In this document: positions 43,749 through 57,790 of the stretch, one piece after another | How the letters are laid out: each line of letters begins with the position of its first letter | Numbering within the stretch: position 1 is the stretch's first letter | Assembly: GCA_039545355.1 (NCBI GenBank) | Contig: BCJJ01000013.1 | Span: forward strand, 248,001 to 312,000 | DNA length: 64,000 bases | Direction of reading: 5' to 3' | Source: Trichosporon coremiiforme | Taxonomy: Eukaryota; Basidiomycota; Tremellomycetes; Trichosporonales; Trichosporonaceae | Program-made: the position numbers and the translations under genes | Notes under the pieces: model-generated | The model's database searches: none | What the model was told of the DNA's origin: nothing | Seen by the model: only the letters and a program-made list of their open reading frames with translations

Positions 43749-46700
43749 AGTGTGAGTAGAGAACCAGCTCGCGGTCAGTAGTCTTGAACCGAGCTGTGGG
43801 AGCCCCCAGCAGTGGGGCATGCCTTGCGGTCCCGGGAACCATGGGGCCAACGATTGCATAAGGTTTAGTCAGTAAGGGCAGTGACAGGGTGACTCGTGCC
43901 TGGTGAAGCTCAGAATGATCAGGGAGAGTCCCCACTTCTGCGCTCCGTGCTGCGTCCTTTCGTTGGAGGAGGTTAGTCCGGCCATCTATTTCGGTCAGGT
44001 CTTGTCGGCAACGCCGGCCGGGCCCTGCACCTCCACCCTGACACCTGGAAAGGGAGGGAGGGCCCTTGTCGAAGCTGATTTTTCAGCCATGGATCGTAGC
44101 GTAACGAGTCCGCTTTGCGAGCTGTGCTTGCGTCGACGTCGTCGAAGCACGGAATGAGGTCTTCGGAGCCTCGGCGCGCAGACGCTGCGGGGGCGTGGAG
44201 CAGATGTGAACGAGGCTTGGGAACGCCCGTGCCATCGGTGAGGCGCCGATGTCTCTGATCTCAGCGCAGTACTACCGTGTGTCCCTGTCTGCAATCTGTA
44301 ATCTCTGCGCCGCGCTTTCGTCTTCTGGCCGCTGATTCGTCTTGCGCTTTCCGATGCCGCACAGCGTGCGCGGGCGCCAACCATCAGGGCGCCGTCACAT
44401 GGTCCCACTCGCCAATGGGGTCATTTACCGCACATCGGCGTCGTCGAAGCCGGCGGGATGCTGGCTGCCCTGCGCCCTCCAAGACACTCCTGGACAACTT
44501 CGGAGTGGCCCTTTCGAAATGTCTGAGCCCAGGATAGCCAAAACACCGCGCTCATAGGACAGGCGCCGGCCGGTACCGGCGGTACACGGAATAGCAGCGG
44601 CGGCTAGGGCGAGATAACTTTGCGAGGTCGCGCGAGTTCACGAAGCAACGCTCGAAAAATCCCAAAGAACGGCAAGGTCGCTCCGGATCGAGTTGCGATT
44701 CTAGCCGGTATTCCCAAAGGTGCTATCATCAGTGTTCAGAGAGCGAGACGTGGGTCTTGGTTGGCCAGACCTTGACCCTCAGTTCGGTGCTCGATCCCTG
44801 TCCAGATCTTGTCGCAATGTCGTACACTCTAAAGCCGAAGAGCAGACCTGCGTCCTGGACGCGCGTCGCTGACGCCGAGGATCCCCGGTGCTGTTGAGAC
44901 GATTTAGTCAGCGACACTCATAAATCAACCGTGTCGTGTGGCATGACCTGCAAGTTGCTGCGGCGAATGCCGGGATACACTCCGCAGTCGCCGCACACGA
45001 GCACGCTTCGTACTAAGCTCTCCCTGCACGCGACCACCGATCCAAAGACCAAGGCTGCCATCCCTGCAGGACGGGTCTGCCCCAAAGAGGCAACGGATGC
45101 TCCATGGATCCACTGCTCCATCGTTCATAGCTCCACTCTTCGACCAGCCCGGTGTGCTTTTCGATGTCCGTCAGATGCGTTCCTTCTCCAACTTCTGTTT
45201 CAGTTCTGGTACGCGTCCACGTTCTCGACTAGCGCGGAGCATCCCCGTCGCGTCCGACGCGCCAACCACCGTGCGTCTGGACCGCCGTGAGAGCAACCAG
45301 CCACGACGAGTAACTCTATCTCTAGTCTATCGCAGATTGGCGGTGCCGTCGCGCCACAGTTGTGTGACGCGCTACGCGATCGAAGGCACAGTTCCTCTTC
45401 CCAGTACCTCTGCGTACCTCCCATTGATTCCTATGGAGCAAGACAGCCACGGCTGATGATCGGCCCAGCACCAACTGTCAATCATAGTGCCCGTCCGCCA
45501 CAACAGCCTCGGGTGTTCACCGTGAGTCAGCTGCAGACTTCTCTCGGTGCACGTCCGACCTCGCAGCAGAGGGGGCTTGCAAGTTCGGAGGATCGCACAA
45601 TCGCATGATGTCGCAACGCACAGCAGCGTCACGACCCCAGTGTTGTGTGCCTGGATGGATTTGGTGTGTGCCTGAAAGTGCCTTGGACCTCGAGGTGAAT
45701 TATTCTGAAAAGGCGAGACGAGAGCAAGCAGCTCGCTGCCGTAGAGACGCAGAGCTTGATCACCGTTGCAGGATATGGGAAGGAGTGCGCAAGCGTGCCA
45801 ACATTCCTGCCTTGATCACGGGGTCTCGTCCTCGTCCTGGCTCACACAACCAGGCGGCCGAACGTAGCGGATGGATGAGTGGGGGATCGGACAATTGATG
45901 CCGCAGAGGACATTACGGGGGACCTGGGTGCATTGGTCAGCACGCACGGCACCGGTCAAGCTACCGAGCAGGCGCGGCGTACTGCCATCGAAGTCAAGTG
46001 ATGCACACCCGCTTGGCGTGCCAGCCAAGCTGCTGACCATCCCACTCTTTGCCACTCGCTTGCTGGATGCAATGTTGGTGGCAAATGGATTCGACTGGAG
46101 TAGTCAGCATGATGAGTGTGGTCAGCTGGGCATAACGTTTGCTCGTGCGTGGCGTGCGGATTCATCCAGTGGCGTCGCTTGCACGCGGCTGGAGGCGGCC
46201 CGACACTCAGTCTTGACATGCTTGACAATAGTCGAACGAGTCACTCAAGAGCTGCACGTTCGTTCGTGACACGGCACGACTGACCTGGCACGGCATGGCA
46301 CGCATGGTGCACGGCACAGGGCACACGGCACGCATTGCTTCCAAAGGAACAAGCTGTTGTACCTCAGCTGATCTGATTACAGCATTGTGCACTGCCAGCA
46401 CTCGGCACTCGAGCATGTCCCTGACTGACGAGTCGCGTCGGTCGGTAAAGGTAGAGGTCATGTCAGGCAGTCCCTCGCTTGCACGAGTTCGGCGACCCGG
46501 CCGACAATGACTTGAGAGCACTGCAAGTGACACGCGACCTGGCCATCCGATGACCGGCCGCGATCCGGGGTCTGCTATGTGCTCGTCCCCTCAGCTCCCC
46601 TCGGTCTTGCGATGTCTCCCTCGGACGACTCGAGGCCAGGCGAGGCGAGGTCTGTGCGTCCCCCGCGACCGCCATTCATTGACGGAGAATGACGCCCCGA

Positions 46701-48620
46701 ATGGCGAGACGCGACTTGCGCACATCCTGACGCTGTTAAGTTCCTGGGACCATGACATGCGTAAGCTGTGCCGCGTTGCGTGTCTGCGTGTCTGCCCGAG
46801 GAACCTTCACAATGATCAAACCCTCATACGCACATCGAGTCGTCGCAAGCGGAAAGATGAACGTTGCGTTGATGAGGTGAGAATGTCGCCGAGAATAGCC
46901 CGGGTCAGCCTCCGCTAGGCACTCGCCTGTGTTGGGGCCGAGCTACGCGAGCCCTGTAAGATCTAATCGCGCGCATCAGAAGTGGCTCCTAGCGCACTCT
47001 CCTGGGGCACAGCCGACGATGGGGCAGGGAGCAGAGGCAGAAGAGCGATGCGCGCTAACGTTGCGGAGCCTACGGAGCCCGCTGGGGGCTGTGGGGTCCA
47101 CCAAGCGGTGAGCGGGCTCCGCCCCTCCTTGACCCTCCCCACCTCTCTCCCTCCCTTAGATCCTCCAGATATCGAGAAACCAGCGGTGGCCAGGAATAGC
47201 TCGCCGTCGTCAAGGCCACTGCCCGCTCATCGCACAGATTCGCAGTGGGATCGAATCGAGCAAGTGGGGGTGTATCGACCTTTCCGCGATACCACATCCC
47301 TCAAGCCCTCAGTACCTTTCGTTAGCGCCTGACGGGTGGGTGTGGTGGGTCTATGGCAATTCGATATGGTGGGTATGCCGGCTATACCCCGAATTCTCTC
47401 CGGGCGCCGAGCTACACGTCCTTGCCTCGAATCACGGCTCGCCCGGTGCTCCAGGGTTTGCAGGATTGAAGGGGTGAAGGGGGGGGTGCAGGGGGTGCAA
47501 GGGAGGAGGTCTCCGTACCTTTCATATCGACCCAAAGGGACGTCCTGATCGCGATTAGGTCGCCGCCGGTGCCTATCGCCACGTGCTTAGTGTCATGTCA
47601 GCTATCTCTGTCAACATGTCAGAAAGTCGAAAGCCGCAAAGGGAGGGAAGATGCGGCGGGCGGACGCCGAGGAAGGTGAGTGCGGAGATGCGGAGAGTGG
47701 GGGCATGGTGATGCGGTGCGGAGCTCGCGGCCGAGAGTAAGGCTGGCGACGTTGCCCAGATTGCCAGGCAGAGCTTGGCGGCTTGGTGTGAGGCCGCGGA
47801 GACACGGCGCCGAGGCATGGCGAGCTTATCTCGAGATCGTGTGCTAGGTGACGTCGAGTCGAGTGCCTGGCGTGGGGAAGTCGATGCTGTCGATGTCGAG
47901 TGTGAGGAGCATGTCAGTCGGGTGTGTTAGAAGAGCCAAGTAGTGGTGATGAGTGACAGATGATCATGGAGGAGTGAGAAACACAGAGAGAGATCAGTCT
48001 CTTCTTCTTGACCAACGGGGAAGACAAAGCGCGAAATGTACCGAAACGGCGCGAAGATACACGGGTGATCCACGACGATCTCTTCCAGCGGCGCGACTCT
48101 GGCTGGGCGCTGGGCGCTGCGCCGCTCGGGCGGCTGTCCCTTTCGGACGGTTTATCGGCAGGTTTATCATCGACCTTGCCCTTCTTGCTTGACTCGGTTC
48201 TTGATACGGCCAGCCACTGCACAGATCGGGAGATACGCTTTGCTGGAACGGCAGGAACGCAGCAGATAGCATGCATGCGTGCCGTGTAATGTGCCGCGTG
48301 CCGATGTGCCGGGCCGGCGCTCGGGCCTTCTCGTTATCAGTACCGATCGATACCTTCAGTGGTCCGTCGTTGCTCCGCCGAATGCCCCGACCCCTGGTTG
48401 AAAGTAATGGCTTCATACGCTAACATCGTAGTAATAAAAATATGTACGGGGTATACACCTTCTGGGATCACCACACCTATGCAAACATTGTGCCGCCCCC
48501 GTCGAGCCGCGCGGGCCAGAGCGAGGGCTCGATGCAAAATTGAACAGTCTTCTACCGATAACGCCCTTGAAATTCGGTACACGCGACGCCCTCCGCGTGC
48601 TCGCTCGGAGGCAGCGCAGC
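43749..48620. other. Gene-poor region, 4.9 kb
   Basis: No supported gene on either strand. Isolated intron-like signals exist (for example 45526-45570 and 47109-47160 on the plus strand) but do not join convincing frames. A GGCACGGCA-type short repeat cluster lies at 46268-46335. No RNA gene or transposon is recognised. Confidence 0.4.
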
Positions 48621-51600
48621 TTAGAGCTCGGCGTCGTCGTCGACGATCTGCGCAGGCTTGAGCATACCGGGGACGCGCTCGGCGGCCTGGCGCTCAGCAG
48701 CAGCCTTGGCCTCCGCCTCAGCCTCCTTCTCCTCTATGTAGAGGTCGGCGTTATCTCCAGAGAACTCCTTGAGGGTGATAAGGAAGTCTCGGAGCGTTCC
48801 CTTGAACTTGTTGGGGTCGGCCGAGTGCTCGAACATGAGGTTGACGAAGGCGTTGATCTGCGTCGGCGACATGTTGCTGAACGCGTTCGTGAGCAGGTTG
48901 GCGATGTACTGCTTGAGGAACGTGACGTTGTTCATCGACGGGTCGCTGATAGCGGCAGAGTCCCAGAGCGGCGCCTGCACAGAGTTGGTCTCGACGAGCG
49001 AGATGAGACGAGCCAGCAGGATCGTCTGCATCTTGAACCCACTCTTGTGGTCGGCGTCGGTGAGAACGTAGAAGACGTCTCCGAGGAGAGGGAGGAGGAA
49101 CTGCTGGTAGAAAGCGTTTGCAATGTCCGGTGATGACGAGGCGAAGTTGTTGACAATCTCGAAGGCAATGCTGAGACCGGTGTCGGCGATGTCTCGCATC
49201 GTGTGCTTGAAGGCCCAGACCACCGAGTCCATGATCAGCTTGAACTGCGCCGGCGGCAGCTCAATCAGGGCAGGGAAGCAGGTCAAGTTAATGGCACGCA
49301 GCAGCTTGAAGAAGCCGACACGGTGCTCGGGGTACTCGGCGAAGTCCTTGTTGATCATGTCGAGTGTAGGCTCAAAGACAGCATCAAGGATGGGAGCGAT
49401 CTGAGGGATGAGGAGCGAACCAAGCTTCGAGACGATCGTGGCCATGACGTTGAGAACCTCAGCGTCACGGGCGGCAGGGACGTTGCGGTTGTAGTCACCC
49501 AGGATGGCGTCAAGGAGACCGGGGATCAGGTTCTGGTTGACACCGTCAAGGTCTTCAGCCTTCTTGACGTACGTCTCGACGAGCTTAAGGATCTCCTTCT
49601 TAATCGTACGCAGCTGGCGGACCTTAGGGGTCTTCGTGGCGATCAGACCCTGCTGAGCGACCTGGTCGCTGATGATGCCCGAGACGGCCTTGTAGAGACC
49701 GAGCATGTCGAGCCAGATGCGGCCGAGCTGAGGCAGGAAGAAGGATCCGATCGAGGTACAGGCCGAAACGTTGGTCTTGAGAACGGTAGACATGATCTTG
49801 ACGTTGTCGGTGTCACCAAGGACATCCACGTTGCTGGCAGCAGCCTGCATAAGCTGGTCCCAGGCGCTGTTAGGCAGCTCCATGAGCTTCTCGATAAGCC
49901 TCTCCTGGGTGGGCTTGTTGGGCTGAGCCGAGATCATGTAACCGACAGCCTCGTAGAACGTGTGGACCTGCTGTGGCTGGAGGTCAACGGTGATGCGGTG
50001 GAGGTTGCGGAGGATCTCATCGATGAACGGCTCGTGCTCTCCGGCCTGCTGCATAACGAAGTGGCGACGACACTTCTGGGCGATCTTGATGAAGGTGTCA
50101 CACGCCATGTCCTGGACACCCTCGTGCGTCTCGTGCATGAACTCGAAGAGCTTGTTAACGACAGTCTTGAGGAACTTCCAGTGAGCCTTGAGGAATCGGG
50201 GGTACTGGCCGACGATGTACATGATGTCGGACGCGCAGACAGCCTTGTTGTCCTTGCCGCGCTTCATCTCAGTGAGGCCAAGGAGGTCCTTGATGACAGT
50301 GACAAGGAAGCGCTTCTCCGTCTCCTCGTTCATCGCACCAGAGATCGAACCGATAGCCCAACAGAGCGTGTTGAGGTTGTTCCACGACCACTCCGAGCCA
50401 TCGATCTGCTTGGCGAGCTTGTCCGTCATGATCTGCTCCGTGTCGGCGACGTCAAGGTGAGTGAGGTACACCAGCACCTCACGCATGCTCTTGTAGAGCA
50501 TAATGGTGTCACTCTCCTTCATGAACTCGCGCACGATTTCTCCCTCGTCGTTCTCAACGATAAGAACCTCCTCGGGCTTGACCATCTTCTCAATCATAAC
50601 CAGTCGCAGGTTCGACAAGATCTCTCCGTAGATCGTTTTCCTCAGGGGCACGCCGTTAAGAACGAGGCTCTGGTTGCCGTTGAGACCCATGCCACTTCCG
50701 AGGTTGAGGTTCATAAGGGGGTTGATGTCGCCCATCGGCAGCGACTGGATCTCCTCGTAGAGCTCAGCGACGAGCTTGGCCCAGTACTCCAGACAGATCT
50801 TGAAGACTTCGCGGTCATCGACAGTGGAGATCTTGATGAGGTAGAGGTGGGCGTTGATAAGAAGCTCGTTTGACTCGGGCGTCTCAATCAGTCGAAGGTG
50901 GGAGGAGAGGAAGTTGGTCAGGAAGAGGGCAAGGTTCTTGATGAGCTGCTGGTCATCGTCGTCCGAGTTCTCGTAGGCCGAGGCGAGGTCGGTGCTCGGG
51001 GGAACCATGCGGTTCACGCTCGTCATAACCATCTGGAAGAGAATGACGAACTTGTTGTTGTACTCCGGACCAACGTTGAGGGCACCGATCTCCGACAGAC
51101 ACTTCAGAGTGACGTTGCGGAATTCGGGAACCTCAAGGAAACGGTTGACGAGATGATCAATGATCTGGGTCTCAAAGATGTAGCCGAGCGGGATCCAGTT
51201 AAGGAAGCGAAGGAGCGTCTCGAGAGTCGCCTTGATGAGGCTGGGCTTGTTCGCCTTCTCGAGGACCTCGTTACACAGCGTGAAGATGTCGGAGAACTCG
51301 CCGCACATCGTCTGCTTGAGCGCCTTGGTCTTGGCCTGAGTCATCTGCTCCGCGGAGTAATCGAAGATCTCCTCAGACAGAAGCTTCAGGATGACCATAT
51401 TGTTCTCACACAGCGAAAGGTTCGTCCTCGATGACGTCGTGATCTCGGGAATGAACGACGGCCAATCCTTGGGCCAAGCCTGCTTCAGAATCTGGGGATC
51501 GTCAGCATTCAGAAGCTGATGGAACAGCAACCTAATGACGCACCTGGACCAGGACGAGGTTGAGCTTGTTGAGGTAGCTCTTTTCCCTACGCATACGAGC

Positions 51601-52145
51601 CTCATCGCTAGAGATGTCGACGGTGACCTGGACAATGAAGTTACGGATACCCTGCTGCTGATCGGCCGGGAGCGCCTTCCATTTCGTCCTCACGAGCTTC
51701 TCGAGGATCTGGAGACCGATGTACTACACCCGTCAGTATCGCTCACAGGACCATACAAACACGCTGCCAAAACTTACCTTCGTGCTGAGGTTGTTCGAGG
51801 ACTCGAGGATAGCCGGAACGCGCTGCCAGGAGTCGGGGTTCTCCTGGAACTGGGTGAGAACCTGCTGGGCCTGTTGTTGCTACACCGCTGTCAGCTCTAT
51901 TCACGGTCGCCATAGAGGAGGTAAAACAACGCACCTGGGCACCCGAGCCACCGTAGAAAGCCTGAACAACCTGGTCCAGGAGGCTGCACACGTTAGCCCT
52001 CGGTCACAGTAGTAGTAGTTGTTCGACTCACTTGATATCGAGATCCTTGGAGAAGTCCAAGACGGCCTGGTTCACACGTATCAGTACCACGTTTCATTTG
52101 GAATGTCACAGCAACCCGGAGTGGCGCAGTCTAACTCACCTCCAT
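48621..52145 (-). CDS. Exportin-1 (CRM1/XPO1)
   Basis: Karyopherin that exports leucine-rich NES cargo with Ran-GTP through the nuclear pore. Six exons: 52145-52140 (only ATG GAG), 52066-52032, 51983-51935, 51879-51778, 51723-51544 and 51491-48621 (1080 residues; yeast Crm1 has 1084). The N-terminus MEAVLDFSKDLDINLLDQVV matches yeast. ILKQAWPKDWPSFIPEI lies in the CRIME region, and the NES-groove segment KRGKDNKAVCASDIMYIVGQ and FEFMHETHEGVQDMACDTFI are near-identical to other fungi. The residue equivalent to human Cys528 is Thr531 (DLLGLTEMKRG), as in S. cerevisiae. The C-terminus GMLKPAQIVDDDAEL is the acidic tail. Divergent from DDX41. Confidence 0.97.
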
Positions 52146-52765
52146 TGTTCCAGGTCAGCTAAGCGGGGGTATGAACAAGTCTAGCTGAAAGGAGTAGAGA
52201 GCCTGTGTACGACGTCAGTAATGAGCGAGGTGGCGGATGTGAGAAGGAAAGTGCGAATGAAGATATGGTGGCGCTAGGGGTTGTGGGGCTTGCGCCGGTG
52301 CGACAGCAACTTACAGTACGACGCTTAGGAGGACGAGGACGGAAACCCAAGCACCAAGCCTAAGAGGATTATAAATGCCAGAAACTAGAGTGTGAGACGA
52401 GAGTAGATGCAGGTGGAATGAGGAGGAGGAGCGTGTCGGAGGATGGGTTGGGTAGTAGTTGTGAGGTGGTGAGGTCGACGATGATGATGATGAGTGCTGA
52501 GTCCGCGCGTCTGACGGAGGGCTGCGAAGGCCGTTGCACTGTTGCTGGGTAATCAACGTTGTTAATCATTGCTAATCCACACGGTGGATTGCTAATGGCC
52601 TCAGTCGCATCCCATTAGCGGAGGCAAATGGATAGGCCCGGAGATAGGCCTGCGACACGGTCAACCGGGCGATGAAGCAATCGAAGGCCTGCATTAAATC
52701 GCGCCTCCACCAGACATGTCCACCCCATCCCAAGTCCCTCACCTAGCCCTCACCACCACCAAAAT
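52146..52765. promoter_or_regulatory. Divergent promoter, CRM1 / DDX41
   Basis: 620 bp shared by two divergent essential-type genes. It holds a GAT-trinucleotide run near 52480-52495 and a palindromic block at 52573-52589 (AATCCAC-ACG-GTGGATT) flanked on both sides by direct copies of TTGCTAAT. The DDX41 leader (52690-52765) is C/A-rich. Confidence 0.5.
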
Positions 52766-54747
<1,982 letters not shown>

Positions 54748-55220
54748 ACATTTGTTGTACACAGCTAGTGCAGCCGGAGCTGCCATGTATCGATTACTTG
54801 TTCTGCAAGGTGATAAAGGTGAACCCACCCACGTGCGCCTGCCGTGTGGTGGGTGGGAATAGACACCACGCAACCTGGACAGTATGACGGCCCACCTACG
54901 GATCTCCACCCATTTCCATTTTTGGCCCGCTAACCGTTTTGCCTTCGTTTTTGCGCTTCCATTGCCACCGACACTCTCTACAGCTGCACATCACCCTCAC
55001 TCTCTCGATTTTGCTCGACATTATCCCCTTGCTTTCCCATCGCAGCGGCCTTGGGAATGGCACCTCGTGTCGCGCAACCTTCGTAGTGCTCCTGTGAGCC
55101 TGTCTTCTTCCGACATTTACCTCTTGTCTTGGCACGCGGGCGCATCCCCATTTGTCCTGTTCAAACGGTCACTCTTAACACACCCTCTCTCTTAGACATA
55201 AGCTTTCACAAACATCCGCC
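54748..55220. other. Intergenic, upstream of the CorA gene
   Basis: 473 bp. C/T-rich leader before 55221; no other feature is seen. Confidence 0.45.
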
Positions 55221-57515
55221 ATGTCGCCTCCAGCTGCTAGTCCATCGTTGCCGATGGCCATAGAGGGCCAGACGCCTAAGCGGACCTTGTCAAGCTCGGC
55301 CTCGCGTTCCCCTGTCAATGCCTTGGGCAGCCACCGCCCAAGCACCGTGGGCTCAAGCTACCGCGACAATGCCGACGTTCAGCGCCAAATGCAGCAGGAC
55401 ATTGACTCTGCCATGAGCATGTGTAAGTTCTTTCGTGCTGATCATTGCTAAAGTGCAGCCAGAGCGCGGTCTGGATCCTTGGTCGACCGCTCTCCTGTCT
55501 TAAGGGGCACGATGGGAAGGTATTCGTCTAGCCCCATCGAGGAAACGCCTTTCGGCATGTTATCCGACTCTGAGGAGCGCGAGATCGCCCGCGCTCGTCA
55601 CGAGCAGGAAGAGATCGACTCAGCCGAGTATGATGCCAACGTCAAGGCCTTACATGCTTCTGAATCAACCGACTCCTTCGAGCAGCACCGCCAGCGTCGT
55701 GGTTCCGACCCGGGGGGGCGGAGGGGGAAGCCCACGTACCGGGTGGGCGCTGACGGTATCGTCAGTCACTTCGACTTCAACGAGATGGAGGACTTCGCCG
55801 CCCAAGAACGTGTTAGACTGCACGGCGAAGAAGCGAACCCTCGGAAGAGGACAGTCTTCGCTGCTGCCGAGATTACCCCTGTCGGGGAGCCACCGCTCTC
55901 CCAAAGCGACATCAGCGACAAGGCAATGCTTGGCCGGGCAAGCACCGAGACGCAAGCTATGGAGGGCGCGGAGGAGCTGCCCAAGGAAGACGACGCTCCT
56001 CAGACCAACTTCCACCGCCGACGCGCTCGCAAGCAGGCCCAGAACAACCCTGGCCGTCGTCAAGCGAAGCTCGCTCTGTTCGAGAATTTTGGAAACGGTG
56101 GAGGCGATGACGCTGTCGGTGCGCTGAAGGCTCCTCGCCACAGGCATGGCCACCAGCAGCAACAGCCGAGCGCTGAGGCACCTGGAACAGCAGTCTTCGA
56201 GGAGTACACCGACGTTCCGGCTACCAAGGGTCACGACCGGCCATACCGATTCTCTTTCTACTCGAACGCTCTCCCGGTTACGATCCATGCCCGCAACATC
56301 TCCGAGCTCCCCGCCGAGGGCCAGAGCTTTGAGGATCTTTTTAAGGGAAGGAACAACAACCTCTCAGCAGGTGCTCGAGACTCTGGAGAGTACGCCTATT
56401 CGGGAAGGAACACACCGAACGACCCTAGTCAGCTCTCCTTATCCAACCCTCGAGCTCTGGCTAACCAGGCCTTGCAGAACGCCGCAGCGAAGAGCACTCC
56501 GCCGGGAATCCCTCCCGGAGTGACGGCCGAGGAAGATCCGGAGGCGTACACTTGGTGGCTGGATGTGCTGAGCCCGACGGACGAGGAGATGCGCATGCTG
56601 TCCAAGACGTTCGGAATCCACCCCCTTACAACGGAAGACATCTTGCTCGAGGAAACACGTGAGAAGATTGAGCTGTTCCGAAACTACTACCTCGTGTGTT
56701 TCCGTTCGTTCGACCAGGACCCGTACTCGCAGACCTACCTGGAGCCGCTGAACATGTACATCATCGTGTTCCGCGAGGGTACGCTCTCGTTCCACTTCCG
56801 TGGCACACCGCACCCGCAGAACGTGCGTCGCCGTATCAAGTATCTCAAGGACTACATCAGCGTCACTTCGGACTGGATCTCGTACGCGCTCATCGACGAT
56901 ATCACCGACGCATTCGGTCCTCTCATTCAGGGCATCGAGTACGAGGCGGACAGCATTGACGAACTAGTCCTGATTCTCAAGGAAGCAGAGCAGACAGACA
57001 TGCTTCGGCGTATCGGTACCTGCCGCAAGAAGGTCATGGGTCTGCTGCGTCTCATGGGCTCCAAAGCCGATGTCGTCAAGGGTCTCGCGAAACGCTGCAA
57101 CGAGAACTGGCTTGTTGCACCGAAGTCTGACATCGGTCTCTATCTCTCCGATATCCAGGACCACTTGATCACCATGACGAGCGTAAGCTACAATTCTCTG
57201 GAAGGGACAAGCTGACAACAGAACTTGAACCACTACGAGAAGATTCTCTCGCGTTCCCACTCCAACTACCTCGCGCAGATCTCGATCGAGATGACCGACG
57301 CGAATAACCAGATCAACGACGTTCTGTCCAAGCTCACTGCGCTCGGTACCGTTCTCATTCCCATGAACCTGGTAACCGGTCTCTGGGGTATGAACGTCCA
57401 CGTCCCCGGCGAAGACATTAAAGAAGGCTACGCCTGGTTCGGTGGTATCCTCGGCTGTCTCGCGGCGTTCGCCGTCCTCGGCGCCTGGGCGACGTACAAG
57501 TGCTTCGTCCGATAG
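55221..57515 (+). CDS. CorA-family magnesium transporter (MNR2/ALR type)
   Basis: Divalent-cation (mainly Mg2+) channel of the plasma membrane or vacuole. Exons 55221-55422, 55459-57182 and 57222-57515 give 739 residues. The first 320 residues are hydrophilic and Ser/Glu-rich, typical of fungal Alr/Mnr2. The CorA core starts near residue 370 (YTWWLDVLSPTDEEMRML, FGIHPLTTEDIL). Long helices follow, then TM1 with the pore signature GMN (ALGTVLIPMNLVTGLWGMNV), VHVPGE, and TM2 (YAWFGGILGCLAAFAVLGAW), ending in a short basic tail. Length and the long N-terminus favour Mnr2 (vacuolar) or Alr1 over mitochondrial Mrs2. Convergent with the S28 peptidase. Confidence 0.93.
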
Positions 57516-57790
57516 GCGTAAGCACAGCGAAAAACACCACGAGCGCCACTGTGTACCGTAACCGACGCCTCGCCGCCAAGCTGATCCAACTAAAGCACCC
57601 TAACTTATAGAGACTGGACGTGACAAGTCCCCGATGTTGTCGTACATGTAAGCATTTCAATTGTCTAGCTCGCTGCAGGGGGTGCAAGAGGGCAAATGGC
57701 CACTGCATTTAGAGATATTACTAACTACTACCAACTTAACAAACACGTTTTAATTATTCTTCTGATCGTCAAGCGATTACGACAGCTCAC

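Noticed and set aside
46268..46335. GGCACGGCA-type short repeats considered as a mobile-element end
   Set aside because: Too degenerate and short, with no inverted partner or target duplication.
47109..47160. Intron-like GTGAGC...CTTGACC...TTAG on the plus strand
   Set aside because: Splicing joins only short frames that stop within about 15 codons; no gene can be built.
49203..50873. 556-codon plus-strand frame antisense to CRM1
   Set aside because: Same codon-bias artefact as the other long antisense frames.
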